From: Symbiodinium natans
Taxonomy: Eukaryota > Sar > Dinophyceae > Suessiales > Symbiodiniaceae
DNA length: 62,000 nucleotides
Direction of reading: 5' to 3'
Assembly (NCBI GenBank): GCA_905221605.1
Contig: CAJNDS010002080.1
Span: 1,145,596 to 1,207,595 of the forward strand
Part shown: in pieces, positions 1 through 10,450 of the stretch
How the letters are laid out: each line of letters starts with the position of its first letter
How positions within the stretch are numbered: the first letter of the stretch is position 1
Notes under the pieces: model-generated
Told to the model about the DNA's origin: nothing
The model's input: the letters and a program-made list of their open reading frames with translations, nothing else
Database searches by the model: none
Made by a program: the position numbers and the translations under genes

Positions 1-693
1 CCGGGGCGATAAAAAAATATTTATATACTAATGGCTCGCTCAAATTTGTGAGTTCGCTGTGTCTTGTGGAAACCGGATGGTTCAAGAAGCAGCCCGACCA
101 CCCAAGAGCTCAAACAAGCCCCCAACTGAAGAAGCATGTTTTAATGTTGGCCCGGCTGCAGCTGATCCGGCTGCTTCGCTCGTGGCTGCGCCCACCTTCA
201 AGATGAGAGAACTTGGGACAAACGCTGCTCCACGCATTTTACTAGTCTTGCAGCCGACATCGCTGAGCTATGCTGCGCTCGCTACCGTTGCCGAAAACTA
301 ACAAACAAGCACAAGAATGGGGGCCATGAGTGAGGGTAGCTGTAGTCATGACGTTTTGTCATCTTTGTACGACAACTCTGTTGACTTGGACAACAGCCTC
401 ACACCTTGATGTCCTAAACCCCAGTGCCGAACTTTTCAAGATCTAAACTTCCGATGCATTCCAGAGCTATCCAGGGATTTAGGGTTCAGGAAGCAAATCA
501 AAGACCTCAGTCGCTGCCGTAAGTCCTTGACACAACAGGCCTACAGGTGCTGATTGTGAATTTCGCTGCAGATCCTCCAATGGTTTCTGATGCCCATGTC
601 CTTGTGTCCTTGATGTCGATGGCTTTGTTCTTTATGCTGTCTCTCCCTAAGGACGTCAATGCGTCAGACCAGGCGCCTGTGGGAGCGCTAGCC

Positions 694-749
<56 letters not shown>

Positions 750-3419
750 CTAAACAGCGATAACGCGGGCCCCTGGCGTGGAAATCCCATACGGGGTGTT
801 GATGCCGGCAATTGGGGTACCTGACCCGACCAGTTGCCCGCCATCACGGCGCACAACGCAACTCCATCCTTTTGTTTTGTGATGACACGATGGGCTCACC
901 GATCGGAGCGCCAATGCAAGACACCCTTGGTAAACAGCACCCATGGCACGCTCAGCATGTTCACCTGTGATGATCCCGCCCGCTGTGTTTGCCGAGATGC
1001 GGAGTGCCTGTACCGGAGCTGCCGACTACATCTTCCAGTAGGATCGTCACCACGAAAGCACCGAGCGTGCAGAGGGCACGGAGCGCGCGGAATTCATTGG
1101 CAGGTTTTTGAGCACATCTCATGAATTCATTTGTTCCTGGTCTGGCGCTCTGCACAGCTGCTGTTTTGCACTCTGCCCTTGGTCTCTTATGCCCGTGTGT
1201 TTGATACCGATATCTTTGCTGTGCTCCCCTAGAACACCAGTTGCGGTTTTGCCGCTTGCTGCCGAACACACCACACATGGTTCAAACGAGCCAACAACTG
1301 GAGAAGCATGTTTAATGTTGGCCCGACTGGGGCAGGCCCCGTTGCTCCGCGCAGCTTAGGCCGAAGTGTGCTGCAGCAGCGGGAGTGTGGAAACCGATGC
1401 AGGTGGTCTACAGTACGCACACCGCCCCTCAATCTTGAAGTTTCAAACAGGGCACAGGGATCCGCCCGGCTTTCACCGAGTCTACACTTGTCTACATCTC
1501 CCGAGAAAAGAACTCTTCGGACCTCATAGTACATGCATCTTCTCCCCATAAAAACACCGGAGAACCTCTTCAGTGACCGGTGAACCGTACCTCGCTTCTC
1601 AATCATGCCGAGACATGAAGCATACTGCAGCGCGCAGTGTCTTGGTTTCCCTCTGTCACGCAATGATAGGTGAGCTTTGCACCTGTTCACGCATCCACAT
1701 GAGCCCATGTGGGCCCATGTAGCTTCTAAGCTAGCTGTACTCTCTGCCCCAGAAATGGGGATAGCGCCTGGCCGCAGTCCCAAGCCCTAAACAGCCAAAA
1801 CAGCAAGAAGCTTTGCCGTTCGTATCCCAAACCCGCGAGGCAGACTCTGGATGTGCAAGGAGTGCCCAAGGCCTCACATCGTCAAAGGCTTCTTCATGCG
1901 GCACGCGCATGGCCGCATGGCCGCATGTCGCTCTTTACACACGTGTAAGACTTTCAAAAGGCTTTCAATTACCTCGTAAAATCAAAGCATCCGACACTTG
2001 ACATTTCGAGAGATCACCCACAGGCTCTTTCCGCAGCACCGAGGACTTGCCTTCAGAAGGCTTTGGCCGCTTGGCCCTTTTGCCATTTTTCTAAGTCAAG
2101 AGAGTGACAGTGTAAGGATTCAGACAGACCAGCCTCGTTCCCAAGCCCGTGCCACCGATACCTCGACAGATCAGGATCGCAACAATGCTCGACATAGCCC
2201 AGAGCATGGGGACCCACAATTAAGAACATATTAAGTTTTCGAAGTTATGCGTTTCGGTAGTATGCCACTACACTACCGTAGAACCGTACAGCAGGATGGA
2301 CAGGAAGCTTGAGCTTCGAAGGCCATACACGAAGATTCCCGTGACTTTTCGGAAGGCCTTCCGAGAAGATTCTTTCTTGGCGTGCTTCGGGCCTTGGGGC
2401 TCCCTGTTCCTTCATTGGGGTCCCGAAGGATCCCTACCGCAGGGGGTCCAGGACGGTGCAAGATCAGTGTTATGGACTCCGACACGTTCCAAGACGGTGA
2501 GGATCCAAAAGAATCTGTGCATGTATGTGTAGACTCAAAGCAGAACATCCCAAATGCTGTAGGCCCTAGATCCAAGCATCGTACATGAAATGGTATGATC
2601 TTTGATAGGGGCTGTATGGAGCCTGAAGTTCCAAAATGGGTTTGTGCAGAACTATTCTGTGTGCCACTTTGCATTGCTGCGGTTGTATAGGCCTGACACG
2701 GAGAGGGCACCAACACAAATGGATGACCCGCTTGCTAGACACGGCAAGAACAGAAACACTCAATCCCCAGTGATTCCTGCAATGAAGTGTGCCACTTGCG
2801 GAATGCCAAGGACCCTCTACTATTCCATTCTTGATGTGGGACCCAATCAGCAGAGCAGACACAAAAAAAGGACTCGCTCACTGCAGACAGAGCTGGTGCA
2901 AAAACATGTTTTCTGCCAAGCACGAGTGCGTATATTCTGCCGAATGGCAGCGGACGGTACGTATCTCATCAAGTTGAGACATTCGGTCGGAAAATGACTT
3001 GGCCTAGGTGTGTGAATTATCTTGCGTTGCAAAGGAAAATCAGGTTAAGGAGCCTGAATCAGCGATTCTATAGTCGCCATCTTCTGCAACACTGAGATGC
3101 GCACTGCTCTATGTCTTTCCACTAAGTGCACAGTTTGACGAAATTACTCTTGGATTGCGGCTTCAACAAAATCTAGCTGGCTTTCTCTGTTGACCTTGCC
3201 CAAGCGAGAGTAAACCTGCACGCTTACCCTCGGATTGTGCGCCCTGAATACCCCCCATCGGGCAACGCGGCGCACCTCTGTGCTGATGATACGTGGCTCT
3301 TGCAAGCAGCATTCAAGCTTCACATCGTATAACCGGAGCAGCCCAAAGAACTGTCATAGCAAGGAGTGCCAAAAAAAATCAAGAACATTCTTCATTTTCC
3401 ATGATGTGCAACGAGGTCA
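1..3419. other. Intergenic DNA, no gene recognised
   Basis: All open frames here are short, overlap one another on both strands and show no family motif I recognise. The stretch holds a TAG microsatellite near 700, a TTTAGGGTT-like motif near 477-486, and a diverged pair of about 60 bp (115-180 and 1285-1345) sharing 'gaagcatgtt' and 'taatgttggcccg'. I see no promoter or RNA gene. Confidence 0.6.
697..749. repeat. (TAG)n microsatellite
   Basis: About 17.7 uninterrupted copies of TAG. On the minus strand it reads as a poly-Thr stretch, but the surrounding frame shows no protein features, so I treat it as non-coding. Confidence 0.95.
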
Positions 3420-4832
3420 TCACAACCCCAACATGCACCTTGTGCGGCAACACAGGGGCTGTGATGTTGTTGGCTGTGTGCAAGCCGGTTGGCCATATGC
3501 ACTGGACATCTTCGGGCTTTCTTCAGGCTCCTGGTCTTCCGCGCATGGCAGCACGCCTATGCCCCGTCCCTCCACAGGACGACTGAGTCCTCTCAGGATG
3601 AAAAATGATGCGTAGCTCAGCATGCAGCACAGGGATATGCCCGAGGCAACATAAAATGGCACCAATCGCCCAAGACTCTCATACATTGCCAGCGACACGT
3701 ATCCGCCTGCAGAGTTTCCTATCCCAAAACCGACCTGGCTGAAAAACTGTAGGGATAGATATGTTGCTGAGTCGCCCTGGGCAAGGGACATGTTCATCTC
3801 GTTCACGTACTGAATGAAAAAGACATAAACGGTGCCCATGACTGTCTGTGAAATCACAGCAAGTATTAAGTCGGACATAGTGAGGCCCAAGTTCAGAAGG
3901 AACCACAAGGCGAGCAACCACGAGAGATGATGGGGATGGTCAAACATTCTGCATGACATCCTGGAACTATCATCTCTGCCATACCGTGCACGCAGCTTTG
4001 CGGCTGCCACCAGCAGAAATGCACCAACAACATCCCCAATCATCTGGAAGAAGCCAGCTGCGGAGGTATTGGTCCAGTTGTGTTCATCACGGAAATAGAT
4101 GGCAAACGTCATCCACTCGCACATGTAAGACCAGTTGCTGCCAAAGTTGGCCAGCGCGACGAAGAGACCGGGAACTAATACCCTCTTGGGCAGGTTGCCC
4201 AAAAACGTACCACTTCTGCGTAGCGCCGGCTGAACATCTACTTTTGCAGTTTCCTTCCACCTCTGCCAGTCTTTGCGCACTAAAGGGCTGGTCCAAACCA
4301 CCATGTTCAAACAAATTTCCGCAGCGGCCTGACATGCAGCTGTCAAGCGCCAGCCACCGAAGTCAAAGACAACCCCAGAAATGAATGGGCTCAGGGCGTA
4401 GCCCACTGTACCACACAAGGATTGCGTGCGCGAAGCCTCTTGCAGCTTGCTGTGGTCCTCCATGAAACGAGAGTAGCATAGCGCTTGCAATGCCATCTCT
4501 GGGTGCAAGGTCCAGACACCAAAAAGCGAGACTAGAACAACGGCTTCGCTTTCGGGCCATACAGCAGCAGGTATCATGAGACTTGCGGCTGTGAGCGTCA
4601 TCGGTGCTACGAGCCAGGGTCCACGAGAGGCCACGAGTGCATTAATCATGTTGCGGCATCCGAAGCCTGCCAGCGTGATGAATCCAAGGTGCCAGAGAGG
4701 CCAGTCGTTGCTCTTGAAGTGTACGCTAGCAACTGCGAATGGAAAGCCGGCCACTATGAAGGTCAGCCATGGAGCCAGTGACAAGATCAGCCAGTCTGAC
4801 GTGCTCCAGGAGCTAACAGGTTCTGCAGCCAT
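3420..4832 (-). CDS. Major facilitator superfamily (MFS) membrane transporter
   Basis: A 470-residue protein in one uninterrupted frame, the usual length for an MFS carrier. Roughly 11-12 hydrophobic segments run from about residue 13 to 415, with a charged central loop near 187-205. The segment around 137-165 has the pattern S-x-x-G-x-x-G-Y-A-L-S-P-F followed by a Gly-Gly-Trp-Arg turn, which is MFS-like. The C-terminal ~50 residues are hydrophilic and Cys-rich and probably face the cytosol. The predicted role is secondary transport of a small solute across a membrane; the substrate cannot be read. The start is the first Met of the frame, just before the first hydrophobic segment. It lies on the same strand as the desaturase gene about 0.9 kb upstream. 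No intron is needed, which fits a gene derived from a processed transcript or simply an intron-poor dinoflagellate gene. Confidence 0.82.
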   Translation of the reverse strand: MAAEPVSSWSTSDWLILSLAPWLTFIVAGFPFAVASVHFKSNDWPLWHLGFITLAGFGCRNMINALVASRGPWLVAPMTLTAASLMIPAAVWPESEAVVLVSLFGVWTLHPEMALQALCYSRFMEDHSKLQEASRTQSLCGTVGYALSPFISGVVFDFGGWRLTAACQAAAEICLNMVVWTSPLVRKDWQRWKETAKVDVQPALRRSGTFLGNLPKRVLVPGLFVALANFGSNWSYMCEWMTFAIYFRDEHNWTNTSAAGFFQMIGDVVGAFLLVAAAKLRARYGRDDSSRMSCRMFDHPHHLSWLLALWFLLNLGLTMSDLILAVISQTVMGTVYVFFIQYVNEMNMSLAQGDSATYLSLQFFSQVGFGIGNSAGGYVSLAMYESLGRLVPFYVASGISLCCMLSYASFFILRGLSRPVEGRGIGVLPCAEDQEPEESPKMSSAYGQPACTQPTTSQPLCCRTRCMLGL

Positions 4833-5711
4833 TGCCTCAGAGCCCTTCTGCCTTCGGCAATCTGGGAGGATCTTAAGCTCTGCGCAGCTCGAGCCTAAAT
4901 GCTGAAACCCTCAATAATTCCGGGACCTCATCCTTTGCACTTTGGAGTACGACGCCATGTACGCCCGAATAGAGGAGTGTGGCGACACTACACGGTTGAA
5001 AGCTGTATGACTGAGCTCGCGCTGTGACAAGAAAAAAGGCATGTTGAACCGTGCTCGCTGTCAATACATTCCAACTAAACTGGGGGCATGGAGGTAAGAG
5101 GCATGACCGACAGAAGAGCTCAAATAATCCACGATGCGGGGTTGTCTCGCAACAGCTGCTCCATCGACGCCAGCGTCTTGTCATCAATCTAAGGCAGGTG
5201 CAGCAACTGCAGGAATCCACTGGTAAAGCATGGTAAAGCCGCACGGCAGATAACTGCAAGTAGTATCGTGCTGCTTCGGGCCTGGCAGAAGTTCAGCCGC
5301 TTGCCGTTGGCCGTTGCCTTGGTGGCAAGGACCTGCCCAAGGCTGCAAAAGTCGCCCGGGGACCTGCAGCTGCCCTCAGGACCCACAGCAAGCCAAAGCC
5401 CTCCGGCAGTCTCAAGTCGATTTTGGCCCACTCTCGAAAGGCAGATTGCACTTCACATGTACTCAGATCACGGTGTGTCCACACCAGCTTGCATCTGCTA
5501 TATGACACAAGTGAGACTTGAGCGTCATGATGGTCTTGGACTCACATGTAAGGCGCGACTTGGCAGTTTCCCAGTCCTTTCTACAGGAAACAGAGGAGAC
5601 TGTGAAGGTCTGACAACACAACCTTGCATCTCTGTACATCTGCGGACGCAGTCAGACTGGCTAGATCTGCGGGAACTGAAGGCTCTGGACTTGTGATGGC
5701 GAGCCCTCGCA
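4833..5711. other. Intergenic spacer between two minus-strand genes
   Basis: About 880 bp between the desaturase stop and the transporter start. Open frames here are short and mutually overlapping. I see no repeat, RNA gene or clear processing signal. Confidence 0.55.
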
Positions 5712-6942
5712 TTAGGCTGCCTTGGCAGCCTTCTCTTTGGAAAAGGTGTTGTTGAGCATGCGCTTGAACATGATCCAGTGCAGGCCCGCGTAACCATCAG
5801 ACCCGGGTGGATCGCAGCCGGTCGGAACGCTTTCAAGGCCCTGCTTTTGGTAAGTTGCCTTGACGAGCTCATGCGCATACTCCAGCTTGTGGAAGGGCAC
5901 GTTGGGAAAGGCGTGATGCTCGACCTTGCATGAACATGCTAAAGCCACGACTCACCAAGGACCCGACAAAAGAGAAAGATGTCCCTGGGTTTAGGCAACT
6001 AGAACAGGACCGAAACAGGACCCACACATCTACAGACATGTCAGCTCGCCGGGAGGCATGAAAAGGCATGTACCAGGCCAGCTTCCTGTACAACCACCAA
6101 GTTGAGGTGGTCCTAGCACAAATCCAGGCATTGGTTTCCGTGTACCGGCCCATCTTACAAGCCCTGTGTTCTGCAAATTGGTAGAGCCGCAGATGTCCAG
6201 CACCGACACAATGCGGCACGAGCCATAGAAGCAACAGCTTCATGCCAACCTCACGCATCCGCAAAAGTCCAGCAACGGCAAGAAGTCCATAACCGCAGAG
6301 GTACGCGGCGGACTCCATGCGAACGAATTGCTGTGTGGCAACAGGCTTCTCTGCAACCCATGGATCAATTTCATTGTAGAGTGCTGTGCGTGCCATTCGC
6401 ATGACTCGCTCAAAACCGAACGGGTAGCCACTGACAAACTGCAGGTATCCTTTCAAGGACTTTGTGGGATCATCCAAATCGACGCTTTCTCCACTCAGCT
6501 CTGGGTCCATGTCCGGGTCGTTTGTAAAGCGGTGGTGCGACCAGTGGAAGCACCAAAACCACTTCGCCCCCCGAAAGTTCTCAAACCCGAGCAAGTGAGC
6601 AAAAACTGTGTTCAGCATCTTCGTTTCAAAAGCAGTGTTGTGGACACACTCGTGAAAGCCATTGAACAGGAAGGACTCTACAATTCCGAAGGGAATATAA
6701 GACACCAGCAGCAGACCCCAGTGTCCCCGATCGTACGCCCATAACACCACCATGGCACAAACGGCAAAGCAGCCCAAGTGGAAGATAAGCTGGGCGAATG
6801 CCTCTGCATCAGAGAGTTTCGTCAAGCCAAGCTGCCGAAGCTCACGCTGGGTCACAGGGGGTGGTGCAATGCCACCATTTGGACCGTTTGGACCTTCCGA
6901 GCCCTTCGAGTCAATCGGTGCCATCTCCTCCATCGACCCCAT
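5712..6942 (-). CDS. Fatty acid desaturase-family membrane di-iron enzyme (two exons)
   Basis: Exon 1 is 6942-6058 (295 codons) and exon 2 is 5924-5712 (70 codons), giving 365 residues when the intervening 133 bp are removed. Histidine boxes that bind the di-iron centre are visible: HxxxH at residues 97-101 (HECVH), HxxHH at 133-137 (HWSHH), and the third box HVEHH at 295-299, created only by splicing and followed by AFPNVPFHKL. Hydrophobic segments lie near 50-70, 76-95, 210-227 and 233-250. The RxYxxAEH and NAWxxARTT segments near 252-280, together with the WYMPFH..EHHxxPxVPFH signature, resemble the FA_desaturase superfamily branch that includes lipid desaturases and carotenoid hydroxylase-like enzymes. 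The expected reaction is O2-dependent desaturation or hydroxylation of a lipid in an internal membrane; the substrate is not readable. The N-terminal ~40 residues are Pro/Gly-rich and soluble. The Met at 6942 is the first in frame. Confidence 0.82.
5925..6057 (-). other. Predicted GC–AG spliceosomal intron in the desaturase gene
   Basis: 133 bp, phase 0. On the minus strand it begins GCCTCC after a CAT codon and ends ATGCAAG before GTCGAGCAT. Unspliced, exon 1 runs into non-homologous sequence. With removal the third His box HxxHH is restored exactly. GC donors and an AG followed by G are known for dinoflagellate introns. A GT donor giving the same protein join is not present. Confidence 0.75.
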
Positions 6943-9502
6943 CGCGACGCGCAGCTGATGCCAGAAGGCCAGCAGGCTGACGTTGGAGCAGCACCGTGCT
7001 TCGATCCATTAAAGCTAATCGACACAGACAAGCTCAGGTAGGCTCCGGCAGTTTCTTGCCATATTGTGAACGTCATGCTCATGATGACTGGCGGAAACTG
7101 AAACTCAATAGGCAACCTGCCTGACCACTTTCACCTGACTCAAGGGATTGTGGCTGGTACATTGTACAGGCTGTAGGAAACGTGTGCCCGCTGCATGTAG
7201 CTATCAGAGTCAACATTGTCCGAATCCGCGACCGTGATGCAAAAGCTTGTAGTCCACGTCGGCACGGGAGCCTTGGGTGGTTCAGTGGGACTGAAGCTCA
7301 GCATCTCTCAGAATCGCTCAGAATCCAGCCAACATAAGTCAGGTGAATGCCCGCTCTTGGCCTCAGATGCGATGCCTGAGGTTGGCACTTCTCAAGGAAC
7401 AGAGCCAAGGGTCACACACAACCAAGTTCCTCCTCATGTTGTACCTCGACACCGAAGCAGACATGAAGCATACAATTGAATGCGGAAGGCGTTCGAAGGC
7501 TTGCCGCAGTGCCAGGCCCTTCTTCCTGCGCAAGTAGCCCATCGTCGTGAAGACCTGTGTAACTTGGCTTCCGACGCTAACACACAATGACGACCCACAT
7601 CCTGAGCTTGGCACACCTTGGTAGTGCAACCTGAGACAGGTCTGCGATTCGACTTGTCCAAGCAGTTCGTCTCTGTGCTGTGGCGGAGACTCCGACTGCT
7701 TCCGTGGCTTGCAGCCCACCTGGTCAAGAAGACGAAGATGCGGGAGCCATGGCTTCGCAGCATTGGCTCTCAAGACCGAAAGATCCAAGCGATCGGCGCG
7801 GAGGTTGTATGGCAAGGGGTAGTGCGCTTGGATCCATGGGCCATCCTGCCGAAGGTGCCCAAAGACTGTAGAAATCAAACATTGCCAAGCTTAGGCTTAG
7901 GGCTTACAGTTTAGGTCCCTTCCATGGCGGCCTTTGCACTGGGCTTGGTCTTGCAAAGCCTCAACATCTGAATGGCCTGGCCAAGGCCATCAAGGCCAGC
8001 CAACTCCACAGCACCAAGCAGGATTTTGGAACTGCTTCGAGTAAAGCCGAACAGTCCGAAGGCTCTGCTGTAAACTGGCTGATGTAAAGGATGGTCCAGA
8101 GCAGAATGCCCATTTTCCGACATGCACCAGATCAAAACACTGAAGTCTTGAAATTTGCTCAACTCTTGCGATGTTTGTCGAGACATGTGTTCTGTCACGA
8201 CACCACGAGACCATGGCATGGGAACGATCAGAAGATGCAAGCATGCCAGAACCGAAATGAAGTGATGAAACAACGTCGCACAAGTCTAGGAGGTGCTGTA
8301 CCAAGAGACTGCCAAACCCACAACCAAGTTCAATTGGAATGCCACTAAGCTGGAACATGCTGGAACCGTGACAACTCAACCGAGCCTGCTGCTAATACTC
8401 AAGGTCTGCGCAAGCAGCTCAGCAACAGCTCGTGAGCTCTTGCAACCAAAATGGCTTAAATCCTGGACCTTCACCGTCAACCCATACACATCCCTGCATC
8501 CTCAACCCGACACCCTTCAGGGCGTCGTTGGGTTACTTGTACTTCTCACATTGTCACTTGATGCCACTTGTTCACGCACTCGGTTTCGCTTCACTTCCGT
8601 GAACTCAAACTGGCGAACTACAGAAAGTAGACATTCAACCGCCTACAGCATTTGCCATAAGATCTTCGGACAATCAACCGGCGCCTGCGCCGAAGGTACC
8701 TGGCCAAGCTTCCAATGCGAAAACGCAAGCGGTGCCAACGGCTCTGGACGCCTCGTCCAAATCAGAGAATATCAGGAGTGCATCATCGGGAATTTCTGGT
8801 CGCCTGGAGTTGGAACCGGAGGACAGAATGAAACGACAGCAAGTCTTCTCAACAGCACCATCCCCCGCCTCTGAATGAGTGTTTTCAGCACGCAGATGCG
8901 CTGGATGCTCTCTGCAGAAAACATCGTCTGACAAAGAGCAGTGGCAAGGTAAGCAAAACCCGAGACTGCGTGTACCAGGAGCGGCACGCCACCTTTCTTC
9001 TTGCCCTTGTTTGTCCTATCCAGCAAACTTCATGAGAATTAGCCAGCAGCCCAGTTATTTCGTAAGTTTCCAACACCCGCCGCATCTTTGCAATGGCCGC
9101 AGAGTATTTTGTGCAGTTGTCCAGAAGAATCTAGGCTCATGCAGTCACATTCAGGAAAACCTTCCAGTATCTCTCTGTCGAGCTAAGGCAGCAACGTGCT
9201 CAATTTGAGGTAGAAAAGTCTTGAAGCGAGCACGTTGCCTGCCGAGATTTTCATTTCAAGTCTGCGCCGTCCAGATCGGCAACAAAAACTTTCTCGACAG
9301 TTGGCCTGCTGAAGTGCAACGGCTTCTGGTCTCCTCGCGGCAAGTATTGCTCATCTCTGCGATTGCTGCCGACAACTGCTACGCATGTCCTCGAAGTCCA
9401 TAAGCCGACTCGGAGATAACGTAAACGTCCTGCTCATGAACGTGTCCAGCCGCATCGCTCAACATCCGCCAAAGTGTGCCCGAAACGTGATCAGGGAATG
9501 CC

Positions 9503-9640
9503 TGTTTCGATGGCATAGCAGGTCGTGTTCAAGACTCGCGCGCACCCGACTCGCCCACGTGAGCCGGCAAGCGCGCACTTTTGCGCCCACCCAACCCACA
9601 ATCGCAGTGGGAACGTTAAGTGACGCCCGCGCATAGTTGA
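9503..9640 (+). repeat. Diverged direct repeat, copy 1
   Basis: Contains 'gatggcatagcaggtcgtgt', then a block with 'cccacgtgagccggcaagcg' and 'cgcagtgggaa'. The same landmarks recur in the same order at 10075-10110 and 10357-10447, so this looks like one segment duplicated and then interrupted in the second copy. Confidence 0.7.
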
Positions 9641-10074
9641 AGCAACAACGTGTTCCTCCACATACGCAAAACGACGCGGACGGAGCACAGTGCGGAAACG
9701 TCTCCTTGCAAGATGCCCGAACGCGGGGGGTGGCATGTGCCCACTCTTGCACGCGCCCAACCCACGATCACAGCAGGGGTTATAATAAATCATGCACACA
9801 GGTGACCGCTGAGCGCACCAACCCCCGACAAAGCCCCATGTCACGGACAGAGAGGGCCGCTGGCCCGCTTCCCCGGCGTGGCGTCGGCGAAGTTCTCCGA
9901 GAACAAGGGCTGCCCCAGGGTGGATGCCCTGCCCGGGGATGCTGTAGCCGCAGACGGTGACTCGTCTATGTGCCACGACACGCGAAAGAAGCAACAGGTG
10001 AGAGGAAAAAGTGCAAAGCTTGAAGTGCAATCACCTTGGGCTACGGTGCACGGAGCGGAGTGAGGGAACAACGG

Positions 10075-10450
10075 TTTTGATGGAATAGCCTGGTCGTGTG
10101 CACAGAATTGGGCTTGGCCCAATAACCCCCCTTGTCGCGGGGGGGCGGCCCCCATCTTGTTACAAACCCTTGTCGTGCCCCTTGTCGCGCCAGCTATGTT
10201 TCAAACCTTTGTCGCGTGGCCTTCTAGAAAACGCCCCTTGTCGCAAGCCTTGTCGCGCAAGGCTTGTCGCAAGAACCGGTTTTTGTTCCAAACCCTTTGT
10301 CGCACCGTGCCCGCCCGGGGGCCTGTTACAAGCCTAGCGTTTTGGGCCGTTCCCAATTCTCCCACGCCCGACCACGTGAGCCAGCAAGCGCGTACTGCGC
10401 CCACCCGTCCCACAGTCGCAGTGGGAATCTTCAGTGATGCCCACGGCGGT
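10075..10450 (+). repeat. Diverged direct repeat, copy 2, interrupted by a CTTGTCGC block
   Basis: The first landmark ('gatggaatagcctggtcgtgt') is at 10079 and the second ('accacgtgagccagcaagcg') at about 10370. Between them lie about 230 bp rich in the octamer CTTGTCGC (about eight exact or near copies, 10125-10310), including short inverted pieces such as GCGCAAGG. In copy 1 the two landmarks are nearly adjacent, so the CTTGTCGC-rich block looks like an insertion or local expansion. Confidence 0.65.
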
